This document shows, in pieces, positions 26,542-34,430 of a DNA stretch of 64,000 bases; position 1 is the stretch's first letter, and every line of letters begins with the position of its first letter. The notes under the pieces are model-generated. The model saw only the letters and a list, made by a program, of their open reading frames with translations. It made no database searches and was not told the DNA's origin. The DNA comes from Actinoplanes flavus (GTDB lineage: Bacteria > Actinomycetota > Actinomycetes > Mycobacteriales > Micromonosporaceae): the NCBI RefSeq assembly GCF_017592555.1, contig NZ_JAGFNS010000001.1, positions 544,809 to 608,808 on the forward strand, in the 5' to 3' direction. The position numbers and the translations under genes are program-made.

Positions 26542-27449
26542 CCGGCCAGGGTGATCGTGGTCCGTTCGGTGACCGCCCGTTCGGCGGCGACCAGGATCGC
26601 GGTCACCTCAGCGCCGAACCGCACGTCACAGGACGGCCGCTCACCGCCCTCGGCCGCCGCCAGCAGCCCGGCGAGGGCCCGGCGCAGCGCGTCGACCGGG
26701 GCCCATGCGATCTCCGGGACGCTCCACACCCCCGCCTCACCGGCGAAGACCGCCTCCTCGCGGGCGGACGCGGGCGGGGCGTCGACGGCGAGCGTCAACC
26801 GGCTCACCGCCCCGCCGGTGTGCCGCAGCATGAGATGGGTGAGGTCACGCCCGCCGGCCATGCCGGCCACCTCGGCGACCGGGCCCAGCACCGGGATCAC
26901 CAGGGCCAGCGCGTGCGGGCCGACGTCCCAGAGGCCGCCCCGCTCCTTGCGCCACGGCGACGCCCCGAACGGGTTGTCCGGCGTGAAGATCGAACCCAGG
27001 TGGTCGACCCGCGCCTCGGTCCAGCCGCCGGCGGCGACCGCCGAGGCCAGGAAGTCGTCCAGCGCCGCGGTGAACCGGCGGGTGAAGAAGACCACCGACG
27101 CCACGTCGGCGGCCGCGGCCACGAGCGCCTCGGCGTCCGCGGTACGGGTGGTGATCGGCTTGTCCAGCAGCAGATGCCGTCCGGCGGTGGCCGCCTCGAC
27201 GGCGAGCGGCGCCTGCACGTCCGGCGGCACGGCGAACGCCACCGCGTCCACGTCCGAGATCAGGGCGGACGGGTCGGTGTAGACGGGGACGCCGTACCGG
27301 TCGGCCAGGGCGGCCGCCTTCTCCGGATCGCGCCCCCACACGCCGGCGAACTCCACACCGGGTGAATCGGCAAGCGCCGGGGCGTGTGCCTGCTGAGCCC
27401 ACGGGCCCGTACCGAAAAGTCCGAAGCGCACCGGATCGACCATCCTCAC
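26538..27449 (-). CDS. Gfo/Idh/MocA-family oxidoreductase
   Basis: NAD(P)-dependent dehydrogenase fold of 303 residues. The N-terminal Rossmann motif is FGLFGTGPWAQQAHAPAL. The EKP-equivalent is LLLDKPITT, with the catalytic-region Lys of that motif present. The C-terminal beta-sheet domain holds GGLWDVGPHALALVIPVLG, where the family places its His. Substrates are usually sugars or inositols; the substrate here is not predictable. GTG 27449 has GGAG 9 nt upstream; ATG 27443 is an alternative start. Divergent from the two small membrane-protein genes. Confidence 0.9.
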   Translation of the reverse strand: MRMVDPVRFGLFGTGPWAQQAHAPALADSPGVEFAGVWGRDPEKAAALADRYGVPVYTDPSALISDVDAVAFAVPPDVQAPLAVEAATAGRHLLLDKPITTRTADAEALVAAAADVASVVFFTRRFTAALDDFLASAVAAGGWTEARVDHLGSIFTPDNPFGASPWRKERGGLWDVGPHALALVIPVLGPVAEVAGMAGGRDLTHLMLRHTGGAVSRLTLAVDAPPASAREEAVFAGEAGVWSVPEIAWAPVDALRRALAGLLAAAEGGERPSCDVRFGAEVTAILVAAERAVTERTTITLAG

Positions 27450-27495
27450 GTCACTGATCTCCGGGCCGGAAGTTACCAGGCCGAGAGGCCCTCAG

Positions 27496-27507
27496 TACCC
27501 TGGCCGG
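27496..27507 (+). promoter_or_regulatory. Probable leaderless promoter
   Basis: TACCCT at 27496-27501 lies 6 nt before GTG 27508, the usual leaderless spacing. Confidence 0.45.
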
Positions 27508-27873
27508 GTGAACGGTCCCCTGTCGGTGGCGACGATCGTCGCCGCCCTTGTCCTGGCGGCGTGGTATCTGCTGCGGGCGGCGCTCGACCGCGCGCCCAGC
27601 CGGTTCGACCTGCTCGCCGCCGTCGTGCTCACCGCGCTGGTCGTGGTTCTCGTCGTGGTCGCCGTGATCGGCCTCTTCGACGGCGACCGCCCGGCCGACA
27701 CCGGGACCTTCGCCGGCTATCTGATCACGACGATCGCCTTCGTCCCGACGGCGCTGGTGCTCGCCAAGATGGAGCCGACCCGCTGGGGCAGCGTGATCCT
27801 CGGGGTCGGCTGCCTCATCCTGCCCGTTCTCGTGCTGCGCCTGCAGCAGATCGCGTCGGTGGCCGGTGCCTGA
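27508..27873 (+). CDS. Small integral membrane protein
   Basis: A 121-residue protein with about four hydrophobic helices: near 5-25, 35-58, 70-88 and 95-112, with short basic or acidic loops. No motif was recognised. GTG 27508 is supported by a leaderless promoter match. The downstream membrane-protein gene starts 8 nt inside its end, so they are one unit and may form a complex. Confidence 0.8.
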   Translation: MNGPLSVATIVAALVLAAWYLLRAALDRAPSRFDLLAAVVLTALVVVLVVVAVIGLFDGDRPADTGTFAGYLITTIAFVPTALVLAKMEPTRWGSVILGVGCLILPVLVLRLQQIASVAGA

Positions 27874-28288
27874 GGAAACCACCGCCACCCGCCCCGGCGA
27901 CGCCGCGCTCAACTCCGGCCTGGGCCGGGTGCTGCTGCTCGTCTACGGGGTCTTCGCCCTCTCCGCGAGCGCCCGCGCCCTGGTGCAGATCAGCACCCAC
28001 TTCTCCGAGGCGCCGCTGGCGTACGTGCTGTCCGCCCTGGCCGGCCTGGTCTACATCGCGGCGACCGTGGGCCTGGCCCGGGGCGGCCCGCGCGGCCGCC
28101 GGATCGCCCTGATCAGCTGCACCGTAGAGCTGATCGGCGTACTCGTCATCGGCACGCTCAGCGTCCTGGACCGCGGCGACTTCCCGGACGCCACCGTCTG
28201 GTCCGACTTCGGCAGCGGCTACGGCTACGTCCCCCTGGTCCTGCCCTTCGTGGGCTTGTGGTGGATCTGGCGCCACAAGCCCGAGTAG
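27866..28288 (+). CDS. Small integral membrane protein
   Basis: A 140-residue protein with about four hydrophobic helices (LGRVLLLVYGVFALSASARA, YVLSALAGLVYIAATVGLA, IALISCTVELIGVLVIGTLS, YVPLVLPFVGLWWIW) and a short charged C-terminus. It resembles an actinobacterial integral membrane family of unknown function. The GTG at 27866 overlaps the preceding gene by 8 nt. It is followed by the repeat and hairpin region at 28301-28552. Confidence 0.8.
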   Translation: MPEETTATRPGDAALNSGLGRVLLLVYGVFALSASARALVQISTHFSEAPLAYVLSALAGLVYIAATVGLARGGPRGRRIALISCTVELIGVLVIGTLSVLDRGDFPDATVWSDFGSGYGYVPLVLPFVGLWWIWRHKPE

Positions 28289-28300
28289 CAGCCGGAGTCA

Positions 28301-28464
28301 ACCGCACCCACACGCACCACCCCGCCGCCCCCACGCACCCACACCACAGACCAACCCGCAAAACGCCGCCGACAGCAGGGCGAACACGGAGCCACCGCAC
28401 CCACACGCACCACCCCGCCGTCCCCACGCACCCACACCACAGACCAACCCGCAAAACGCCGCCG
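28301..28464. repeat. Two 71-bp direct repeats, period 93
   Basis: Copies at 28301-28371 and 28394-28464 differ at one position (C or T at the 28th base). They are separated by 22 unrelated bases. The repeat is C/A-rich on this strand, with CACCC/CACGC runs. It lies just past the stop of the membrane-protein gene and ends inside the hairpin that follows. Confidence 0.9.
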
Positions 28465-28552
28465 GTGACGAGGCAAGTGATTTGCCGACGCCAGCGGGGT
28501 GTGCTGGCGGCGGGAAATCACCTGCCTCGTCACCGGTTACAAGGCGTTTTGC
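28451..28552. repeat. Very long near-perfect hairpin between convergent genes
   Basis: Positions 28462-28496 fold back on 28502-28536 with only three mismatches and one G-T pair, leaving a 5-nt loop. An outer 10-bp stem, GCAAAACGCC (28451-28460) with 28543-28552, adds to it. The outer left arm is the end of repeat copy 2. It lies between two convergent genes and has no long U-tract. It could be a terminator, a small non-autonomous element or a cruciform; see findings. Confidence 0.85.
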
Positions 28553-28567
28553 CGCGGAGCGAAGCGG

Positions 28568-28592
28568 AGCAATCAGGCACAGCAATCAGGCA
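28568..28592. repeat. 13-bp tandem duplication at the end of the YgiC-like gene
   Basis: AGCAATCAGGCA occurs at 28568-28579 and 28581-28592. The second copy contains the stop codon of the leftward gene, the first lies just past it. It looks like a slippage duplication. Confidence 0.7.
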
Positions 28593-30046
28593 ATACCAAT
28601 AACATGGGGAACGAAGTTACACATGTTGTTGGTCACCAGGCCCGCGGTGCCGACGCCCTCGCGGATGCCCATGCCGGCCGGTTCGCCGTCGATCAGCCAG
28701 GCGCCGATCACCGGGTGGACGGTGCCTTCGAGGCCGTCGAAGGACGGCAGCTCGCACAGCTCCTGGACGATGTAGCGGCCGTCCGCGCCGTACTCCGAGG
28801 AGGTGGAGGTGAGCGGGACGCCGTCGCGGACGAGGGTGACCGAGCCACCTTCGCGGCCCCAGACGGGCTTCTTCGCGTACGACGTCAGTGAGCGGGCGCC
28901 GGACGACTCGGCGAAGTAGGCCGGGAGCAGGTATTTCGAGCGTTCCGGGTCGTCGCCGAAGAGTTTCCACAGCACCGGGAGCAGCGCCTTGTTGCCGAGC
29001 AGCGCGGCCTTGTAGGGCGGCTCGATCCACACCGTCCCGCGTTTTTCCGGGTCGGCCATGTTCCGGAAGAAGGCTTTGCCGCCCTCCTCGTGCCAGAACC
29101 ATTCCCACGGGTAGAGCATGAAGACGACGTCGATCGGTTCGGCCCGGTGTTCCTGGCCCGGCCCGGGGACGAAGAGCACCCGGTCGCCGGCCACGTCCCA
29201 CCCGATCTGGCTCATCGCGATCAGTTCGACCGGGAAGCCGGCCTCTTCCGCGGTCGCCATCAGGTACGCCACGTTCATCCGGTCTTCGCCGGACGTCTCG
29301 CTCGTCTCGTACGCGAAATAGATCTTGGGTTTCTCCGGGAGCCAGGGACGTGCCTCGCGCAACTTGGCGATGTTGCGCCGCCAGGCGCCCGGATCGCCCG
29401 GTTCGCCGGGCTGGTCCTCCCAGCCGACCAGGCGCTCGTGGATCGAGTTCCACTGCCGCCACTCGTGCTGGGCCACGCCGGTCTGGTCCATCCAGTGCCA
29501 CTGGATGACCGCGCCCTCGACCAGGGACGTCGGCGTCTGCGCGTTGAACTCGAGCAGTTTCGGGACGGTGCCGGCGCCGTTGTACCAGAGGTCGAAGCGG
29601 CCGTAGACGGTCGGCGAGAAGTCCGGCGTCTGCATCGGCAGGCGGCCGTCCGGGTCCTTGTCGCGGTGCGTCCAGGTTTCGGCGTCGCCGTCGAACCAGG
29701 TGCGGAGGATCTGCTCGTGGGTGTATTCGGGGATCCCGATACGGGTCAGGAAGCACGAGTCCGCGGTGCAGACCGAGGAGAAGAAGCCCTGGCGGCGGCC
29801 TTCGGCGGTGCGCCGGGGGCATTGACCGGCCATCCAGTCGCCGGCCTCCAGGCACATGGCGTAGAGGGCGGTGGTGGCCGCCTCCAGTTCCTCGATCTCC
29901 GCCGCGGTGAACTCGTAGTACGGGCCTTCCTGCCAGTACGAGTACGCCGTCCCGTCGGGCAGGACGTCGTCGTTGTACGTCAGCCCGAGACTGAAGTTGG
30001 TCAGCTGCCAACCGTCGCGGACCGGACCGTACGGGATCCGCCGCAC
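28586..30046 (-). CDS. Glutathionylspermidine-synthase-like ATP-grasp protein (YgiC type)
   Basis: A 486-residue protein of the GSP_synth pre-ATP-grasp/ATP-grasp family, which joins an amine to a carboxylate using ATP. Recognised segments are YSYWQEGPYYEFTAAEIEEL, FDLWYNGAGTVPKLLEFNAQ with TPTSLVEGAV, VFMLYPWEWFWHEEGGKAFF and the C-terminal YIVQELCELPSF followed by VIGAWLIDGEPAGMGIRE. The Cys-His amidase domain of true glutathionylspermidine synthetase is absent, as in YgiC and YjfC. GTG 30046 begins 1 nt after the stop of the YgiB-like gene. This ygiB-ygiC order is also seen in E. coli. The real substrate is unknown. Confidence 0.9.
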   Translation of the reverse strand: MRRIPYGPVRDGWQLTNFSLGLTYNDDVLPDGTAYSYWQEGPYYEFTAAEIEELEAATTALYAMCLEAGDWMAGQCPRRTAEGRRQGFFSSVCTADSCFLTRIGIPEYTHEQILRTWFDGDAETWTHRDKDPDGRLPMQTPDFSPTVYGRFDLWYNGAGTVPKLLEFNAQTPTSLVEGAVIQWHWMDQTGVAQHEWRQWNSIHERLVGWEDQPGEPGDPGAWRRNIAKLREARPWLPEKPKIYFAYETSETSGEDRMNVAYLMATAEEAGFPVELIAMSQIGWDVAGDRVLFVPGPGQEHRAEPIDVVFMLYPWEWFWHEEGGKAFFRNMADPEKRGTVWIEPPYKAALLGNKALLPVLWKLFGDDPERSKYLLPAYFAESSGARSLTSYAKKPVWGREGGSVTLVRDGVPLTSTSSEYGADGRYIVQELCELPSFDGLEGTVHPVIGAWLIDGEPAGMGIREGVGTAGLVTNNMCNFVPHVIGIA

Positions 30047-30047
30047 C

Positions 30048-30446
30048 TCAGCCCCCGGACTTGCTCGACGAGCCGCTGCCGCCCTTGCCGACCACGCTGG
30101 TCTTGACCGTCCCGTTGCTGATCCGCCCGCTCGACGGCAGCCCGAACTTGGCACGCGAGGCGGCGTCGTTGTAGGCGAACTTGGACCCGCCGGAGGGCAG
30201 TTTGTGGCCGACCGGGTAGCCCGACCGGTAGCCGGCGGAGTGCCAGATGAAGAAGCCGCCCCCGCCGCTGCCACCGCCACCGTCGTCGTCGCAGTAGTCC
30301 TCGTCGACGACCACACCGTTGGCGTCGGCGCAGTAGAAGCCCTCGTCGACGTATTCGTCGTTGTCGCACGCCGCAGTGCCCCCCGCGGCCAGCAGGAGGA
30401 AGGTGCTGGTCAACGACACGGTCCGGGAACTCATGCGTCGGTTCAT
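30048..30446 (-). CDS. YgiB/DUF1190-like probable lipoprotein
   Basis: A 132-residue exported protein. An N-terminal hydrophobic signal (TSTFLLLAAGGTAAC) ends in a Cys that may be lipidated, though the lipobox is imperfect. The mature part starts CDNDEYVDEGFYCADANGVV, acidic with three more Cys near EDYCDDD, then a Gly run, FFIWHSAGYRSGYPVGHKLP and a Gly/Ser tail. It sits directly before the YgiC-like gene (1-nt gap), matching the ygiB-ygiC pair of enterobacteria. Probably cell-surface or envelope; function unknown. Confidence 0.75.
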   Translation of the reverse strand: MNRRMSSRTVSLTSTFLLLAAGGTAACDNDEYVDEGFYCADANGVVVDEDYCDDDGGGGSGGGGFFIWHSAGYRSGYPVGHKLPSGGSKFAYNDAASRAKFGLPSSGRISNGTVKTSVVGKGGSGSSSKSGG

Positions 30447-30492
30447 GATTTCTTTGTAACTCTTCTCAGCAAGTTGCCAGCCACCGCGTTCC

Positions 30493-31257
30493 TCAGTCCC
30501 TCGGCCCGCCGGCCACGTAAATCACCTGTCCGGAGACGAATCCGGCGCCCTCGCCGGCGAGGAAGGCGACCGTGTTCGCCACGTCCTCCGGGCGGCCGGC
30601 GCGGGCCACCGGGATCTGGCTCACCGTGTGCTTCTCGAAGTCGGCGAAGTCGACGCCGATCCGGGCGGCGGTCGCCTTGGTCATGTCGGTGACGATGAAG
30701 CCCGGCGCCACCGCGTTCGCGGTGATGCCGAACTTGCCCAGCTCGATCGCGAGGGTCTTGGTGAAACCCTGGAGCCCGGCCTTGGCGGCGGCGTAGTTGG
30801 CCTGGCCGCGGTTGCCGAGGGCGGAGGTGCTGGAGAGGCTGACGATCCGGCCGTACCCGGCGGCGACCATGTGCTGCTGGACGGCCCGGCTGAACAGGAA
30901 CGCGCCGCGCAGGTGGACGGCCATCACCGTGTCCCAGTCGTCCTCGCTCATCTTGAAGAGCAGGTTGTCGCGCAGCACGCCGGCGTTGTTGACCAGCACG
31001 GTCGGCGCGCCCAGCTCGGCGACGGTCCGCTCGACGGCGGCCACCACCTGGTCCTTGTCGGCCACGTCGGCGCCGATGGCGATGGCCCGGCCGCCGGCCT
31101 CCTCGATCGCGGCCACCGTCTCGGCGCCGGACTTCTCGTCCAGGTCGACGACCGCCACGGCCAGGCCGTCGGCGGCGAGCTTGCGGGCGATCGCGGCGCC
31201 GATGCCGCGGGCGGCTCCGGTCACGATGGCGACACGAGAGGGGACGGACTGCGACAT
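30493..31257 (-). CDS. fabG: Short-chain dehydrogenase, FabG-like 3-oxoacyl reductase
   Basis: Classical SDR of 254 residues. The cofactor loop is TGAARGIG, the structural motif NNAGVLRDNL, the catalytic Ser lies in SLSSTSALGN, and the Tyr-x-x-x-Lys pair lies in NYAAAKAGLQGF. The end GFVSGQVIYVAGGPRD is typical of FabG and acetoacetyl-CoA reductases. ATG 31257 has GGAGG 9 nt upstream. It is a stand-alone gene here with no fatty-acid or polyketide genes next to it, so it may be a paralogue rather than the main FabG. Confidence 0.9.
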   Translation of the reverse strand: MSQSVPSRVAIVTGAARGIGAAIARKLAADGLAVAVVDLDEKSGAETVAAIEEAGGRAIAIGADVADKDQVVAAVERTVAELGAPTVLVNNAGVLRDNLLFKMSEDDWDTVMAVHLRGAFLFSRAVQQHMVAAGYGRIVSLSSTSALGNRGQANYAAAKAGLQGFTKTLAIELGKFGITANAVAPGFIVTDMTKATAARIGVDFADFEKHTVSQIPVARAGRPEDVANTVAFLAGEGAGFVSGQVIYVAGGPRD

Positions 31258-31308
31258 TGCGGCCTCCAACAGTGATCTCCGCGATTCGGAGGCCGAGCCT
31301 AATGCCCG

Positions 31309-32955
31309 TCAGGCGGTTCTGCGCATCCGGATCCACCGGTATCCGTACCCGCTGACCTTGATCTTGTCGAGTCCGTCCGGTTCCGGGTACTCCCGGTCGG
31401 CCAGCACGTCGTTCGGGAACTCGGCCTCCCCGGACAGGCTGCTGAGATCGACCACCGCGTCAGCGTCGCTCAGATTGTGCACGAACAGCATGGTGCCGGT
31501 GACATCGTCGGCGCGGTGCGCGAGCACGCCGCGCGGCGCGGGCACGTCGACGTGGGTGCAGCGGCCGCTGCCGATCTCGGGGGCCTCCCGGAGGGTACGG
31601 ATCATCCGCTCGAACCACGACAGCAGCGACGCCGGATCGTGCCGTTGCAGGGTCACGTTGACCTTCTCGAACCCGAACTCGCCGCCGGAGATCACCGGCC
31701 GGACCAGGTCCTCCGTCCGGGCGCTCGAGAAGCCGCCGTTCGGCAGCAGGGACCACTGCATCGCGGTACGGATGGCGTTGCGCCCCGGCAGCGTGAGGTC
31801 GTCGCCCATCCCGATCTCCTCGCCGTACCGCAGCACCGGAGTGCCCCGCAGGCTGAACTGGAGCGCGTAGGCGAGTTCCAGCCGGCGCCGGTCGTTGCCC
31901 AGCATCGGGGCCAGGCGACGGCGGATGCCCCGGCCGTACAGCTGCATGTCCTCGTCCGGCCCGAACTGCTCGAACACCTCGCGGCGCTGCTCGGCGGTGA
32001 GCCGGGACAGGTCGATCTCGTCGTGGTTGCGCAGGAAGGTGGCCCACTGGCCGCCGGCCGGCAGCCGGGGCGAGTCACGCAGCGCGTCGATGATCGGCTC
32101 CGGGTCCCGCCGGGCCAGGGCGAGCACCAGCCGGGCGTTGAGCATGAAGTCGAACAGCATGTGGATGCGGTTGCTGGAGCCGCTCTCGTCGCCGAAGTAG
32201 GCGACCAGCCGCTCCGGCTCCACATTGGCCTCGGCCAGCAGGATCGCGTCGCCGCGCCGCCACTGCACGTGCTGGCGCAGGTCGGTGAGGAAGTCGAAGT
32301 CCATCGGCGGGGACGGCTCGCCCGGCTGGGTCTCCTCGATGATGAACGGCACGGCGTCCATCCGGAATCCGGCCACCCCGAGCTGCAACCAGAACGCGCA
32401 GATCTTCTTGATCTCGGCCCGGACCTCGGGATTCCTGAGGTTCAGGTCGGGCTGGAACTTGTAGAACCGGTGGTAATACCAGGCCTTCGCGGTGCGGTCG
32501 TAGGTCCAGGTGGCCTCCTGCTCACCGGGGAAGACCATGCCCTGGTCACGGTCCGGCGGAGCGGTCTCGCTCCAGACATACCAGTCACGGTACGGGGAAT
32601 CCGGCGACGAACGCGCGGACCGGAACCACGGGTGCTGGTCCGAGGTGTGGTTCACCACCAGGTCGATGATCACCTTGATGCCCCGGTTGGCGGCCTGATG
32701 CAGCAGTTCGGCGAAGTCGCCCAGGCTGCCGAACCGGGGGTCCACGTTGTAGAAGTCGGACACGTCGTACCCGTCGTCGCGGCCCGGCGACGGGTGGACG
32801 GGGTTGAGCCAGAGGCAGGTGACGCCGAGCCGGGCCAGGTAGTCGAGCCGTCCGATCAGGCCGCGGATGTCACCGCAGCCGTCGCCGTCGGAATCGGCGA
32901 ACGAGTCGATGTCGAGGCAGTAGACGACGGCTTTCGAGTACCACCGGTCATTCAT
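31309..32955 (-). CDS. GH13 alpha-amylase-family enzyme (trehalose-synthase-like)
   Basis: Intracellular alpha-glucan or trehalose enzyme of 548 residues. The four GH13 regions are present: DLVVNHTSD, GFRMDAVPF with nucleophile Asp200, LLAEANVE with acid/base Glu242, and FLRNHDEIDL with Asp312. The opening WYSKAVVYCLDIDSFADSDGDGCGDIRG resembles the trehalose synthase/maltose isomerase branch. No fused kinase domain or signal peptide is seen. It overlaps the membrane-protein gene upstream by 8 nt, so it is in the PadR-controlled unit. Exact reaction uncertain. Confidence 0.9.
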   Translation of the reverse strand: MNDRWYSKAVVYCLDIDSFADSDGDGCGDIRGLIGRLDYLARLGVTCLWLNPVHPSPGRDDGYDVSDFYNVDPRFGSLGDFAELLHQAANRGIKVIIDLVVNHTSDQHPWFRSARSSPDSPYRDWYVWSETAPPDRDQGMVFPGEQEATWTYDRTAKAWYYHRFYKFQPDLNLRNPEVRAEIKKICAFWLQLGVAGFRMDAVPFIIEETQPGEPSPPMDFDFLTDLRQHVQWRRGDAILLAEANVEPERLVAYFGDESGSSNRIHMLFDFMLNARLVLALARRDPEPIIDALRDSPRLPAGGQWATFLRNHDEIDLSRLTAEQRREVFEQFGPDEDMQLYGRGIRRRLAPMLGNDRRRLELAYALQFSLRGTPVLRYGEEIGMGDDLTLPGRNAIRTAMQWSLLPNGGFSSARTEDLVRPVISGGEFGFEKVNVTLQRHDPASLLSWFERMIRTLREAPEIGSGRCTHVDVPAPRGVLAHRADDVTGTMLFVHNLSDADAVVDLSSLSGEAEFPNDVLADREYPEPDGLDKIKVSGYGYRWIRMRRTA

Positions 32956-33961
32956 GCGCCCTTACATGTCCGTGGCCCCGGTCGGCCAAACGTTCCCGGA
33001 GGCCCAGCAGCAGCACGCCACCACCGAGCACCGCGAACGGCAGCAGGAACAGCACCACGGCGGACAGGACGCCGCCGGCCGTCGGGCCGGAGTAGCGCCA
33101 CTCGGTCACCACCTGGTCCAGCGCCTGGAGGACGAACGCGATCATCAGGACGACGGCGGACAGCACCGCGATCCGGCCGCGCACCCGGCGGCCGGCGGTC
33201 CACGCCGCGGCGGCCAGGGCCAGAACCGGCAACCCGTAGTAGGCCAGGTCCCAGAACACTTCGGCGAACCCCGGGTCGAACCACGGGCGTTCCTGCGCGC
33301 GGGACCGGGCGATCGCCTCGGTAGTCGCCGCGACCACCGTCCCGGCGGCGACGAGGGCCAGGCCGCGGCCGCTCAGCACGGCCCGGACCGGGCGGTCGGA
33401 GAACGCGAACAGGCCGGTCACCACGAGCGCCAGGCCGAGCTGCCAGAACAGGAACATCGCCGGCAACTGCACGATCGCGCTCCACAGCAGCATCGCCCCG
33501 GCCTGCACCAGCACACCGGCGGCCGCGAGCCCCACCGTCGCCCGCCGCAGGCCCAGCACCGCCGCGGTGACGACCAGCAGCCAGATCACCGTGCGCGCCG
33601 CCGGATCGGCCAGCATCAGGCCGTCGACGCCGAGAGCGCGCATCGGGTCGCCCCGCCCCCACAGCAGCAGGCCGGCCGCCAGCCGGCTGACCGCGCCACC
33701 GGCCAGCGCCAGCGCGACGAACAGGCCGGTGACCGCGGCGGCGGCGCGCCACCCCGTACCCCTCTGGGTGTGGAAGGAGTGACCGAGACGCGCCGTGAGG
33801 CCCGCCCGCAGCAGGTCCAGCGCGTCGGCCGGGGAGGGGAACCGGCGGCCGGGCTCGGCGCCGGACATCAGCACGCCGACCATCTCCTCCTCGTAGGCGG
33901 CCCGGTGGCCGGACGGATAGATCCGCAGCAGGCGGCGGTAGCGCACTTCCAGGGTGGTCAC
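32948..33961 (-). CDS. Integral membrane protein, PadR-unit
   Basis: A 337-residue protein with a short cytoplasmic head (VRYRRLLRIYPSGHRAAYEEEMVGVLM, a motif common to actinobacterial permease-like proteins encoded next to PadR genes) and about eight TM helices from residue 72 onward. No transport motif was recognised. It overlaps padR by 4 nt upstream and the GH13 gene by 8 nt downstream, forming one unit. Function unknown. Confidence 0.82.
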   Translation of the reverse strand: MTTLEVRYRRLLRIYPSGHRAAYEEEMVGVLMSGAEPGRRFPSPADALDLLRAGLTARLGHSFHTQRGTGWRAAAAVTGLFVALALAGGAVSRLAAGLLLWGRGDPMRALGVDGLMLADPAARTVIWLLVVTAAVLGLRRATVGLAAAGVLVQAGAMLLWSAIVQLPAMFLFWQLGLALVVTGLFAFSDRPVRAVLSGRGLALVAAGTVVAATTEAIARSRAQERPWFDPGFAEVFWDLAYYGLPVLALAAAAWTAGRRVRGRIAVLSAVVLMIAFVLQALDQVVTEWRYSGPTAGGVLSAVVLFLLPFAVLGGGVLLLGLRERLADRGHGHVRAHE

Positions 33962-34302
33962 GCGGGGGCCCCTCCGATCTCGGCGCGGGCCCGCAGACGC
34001 CGCTCGGCGATGGTCGCCTGGCTGCGCAGGCGGGCGGTCTCGGCGGCCAGGCTCCTCGCCCCGGCCGCGGTGAGCCGGTAGTAGCGCCGCAGCCGGGACT
34101 GCACGACCTCTTCCCGGTCGACCTCGATCAGGCCCTCGGCGCGCAGCCGGTCAAGGGCGGCGTAGAGCGTGCCGGCACGCAGCCGGACCCGCCCCGCGGT
34201 GATGGTGGCCACGTCCTCGATCACGGCGTAACCGTGCCGGGGCTCCTCGGCCAGGGCGGTGAGCACGAGGAACGTCGGCTCCCGCATCGGGCTCTCACTC
34301 AT
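33958..34302 (-). CDS. PadR-family transcriptional regulator
   Basis: A 114-residue winged-helix repressor: REPTFLVLTALAEEPRHGYAVIED, then GRVRLRAGTLYAALDRLRAEGLIEVDRE and the C-terminal YYRLTAAGARSLAAE, all characteristic of PadR-2. It very probably represses its own unit (padR, membrane protein, GH13), since the 7-bp inverted repeat at 34312-34332 lies on its own promoter. The start is ATG 34302, with TATGCT 6 nt upstream, so the message is leaderless. Confidence 0.93.
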   Translation of the reverse strand: MSESPMREPTFLVLTALAEEPRHGYAVIEDVATITAGRVRLRAGTLYAALDRLRAEGLIEVDREEVVQSRLRRYYRLTAAGARSLAAETARLRSQATIAERRLRARAEIGGAPA

Positions 34303-34308
34303 GCCGGA

Positions 34309-34332
34309 AGCATATACCGATGAAAGGTATAT
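34309..34332 (-). promoter_or_regulatory. padR promoter with PadR-type operator
   Basis: ATATACC (34312-34318) and GGTATAT (34326-34332) form a perfect inverted repeat with a 7-nt spacer, like known PadR sites. Its left arm overlaps the -10 TATGCT (complement of 34309-34314), so binding would block transcription of padR. Confidence 0.7.
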
Positions 34333-34430
34333 ACGGGGGACGGTTCACCGGCTTTCTCTCGGGTAACTCTCAGCAACCGGCTGCACTGTGTAGAGAGTTC
34401 CGCACGCTCGAAACCCACGGAGGCGCACAC

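Noticed and set aside
28301..28552. CRISPR array
   Set aside because: Only two copies of 71 bp with a 22-bp interval, no cas genes; wrong sizes for CRISPR.
28586..30046. True glutathionylspermidine synthetase/amidase
   Set aside because: The N-terminal Cys-His amidase domain is missing and actinomycetes generally lack glutathione, so only the ATP-grasp family is assigned.
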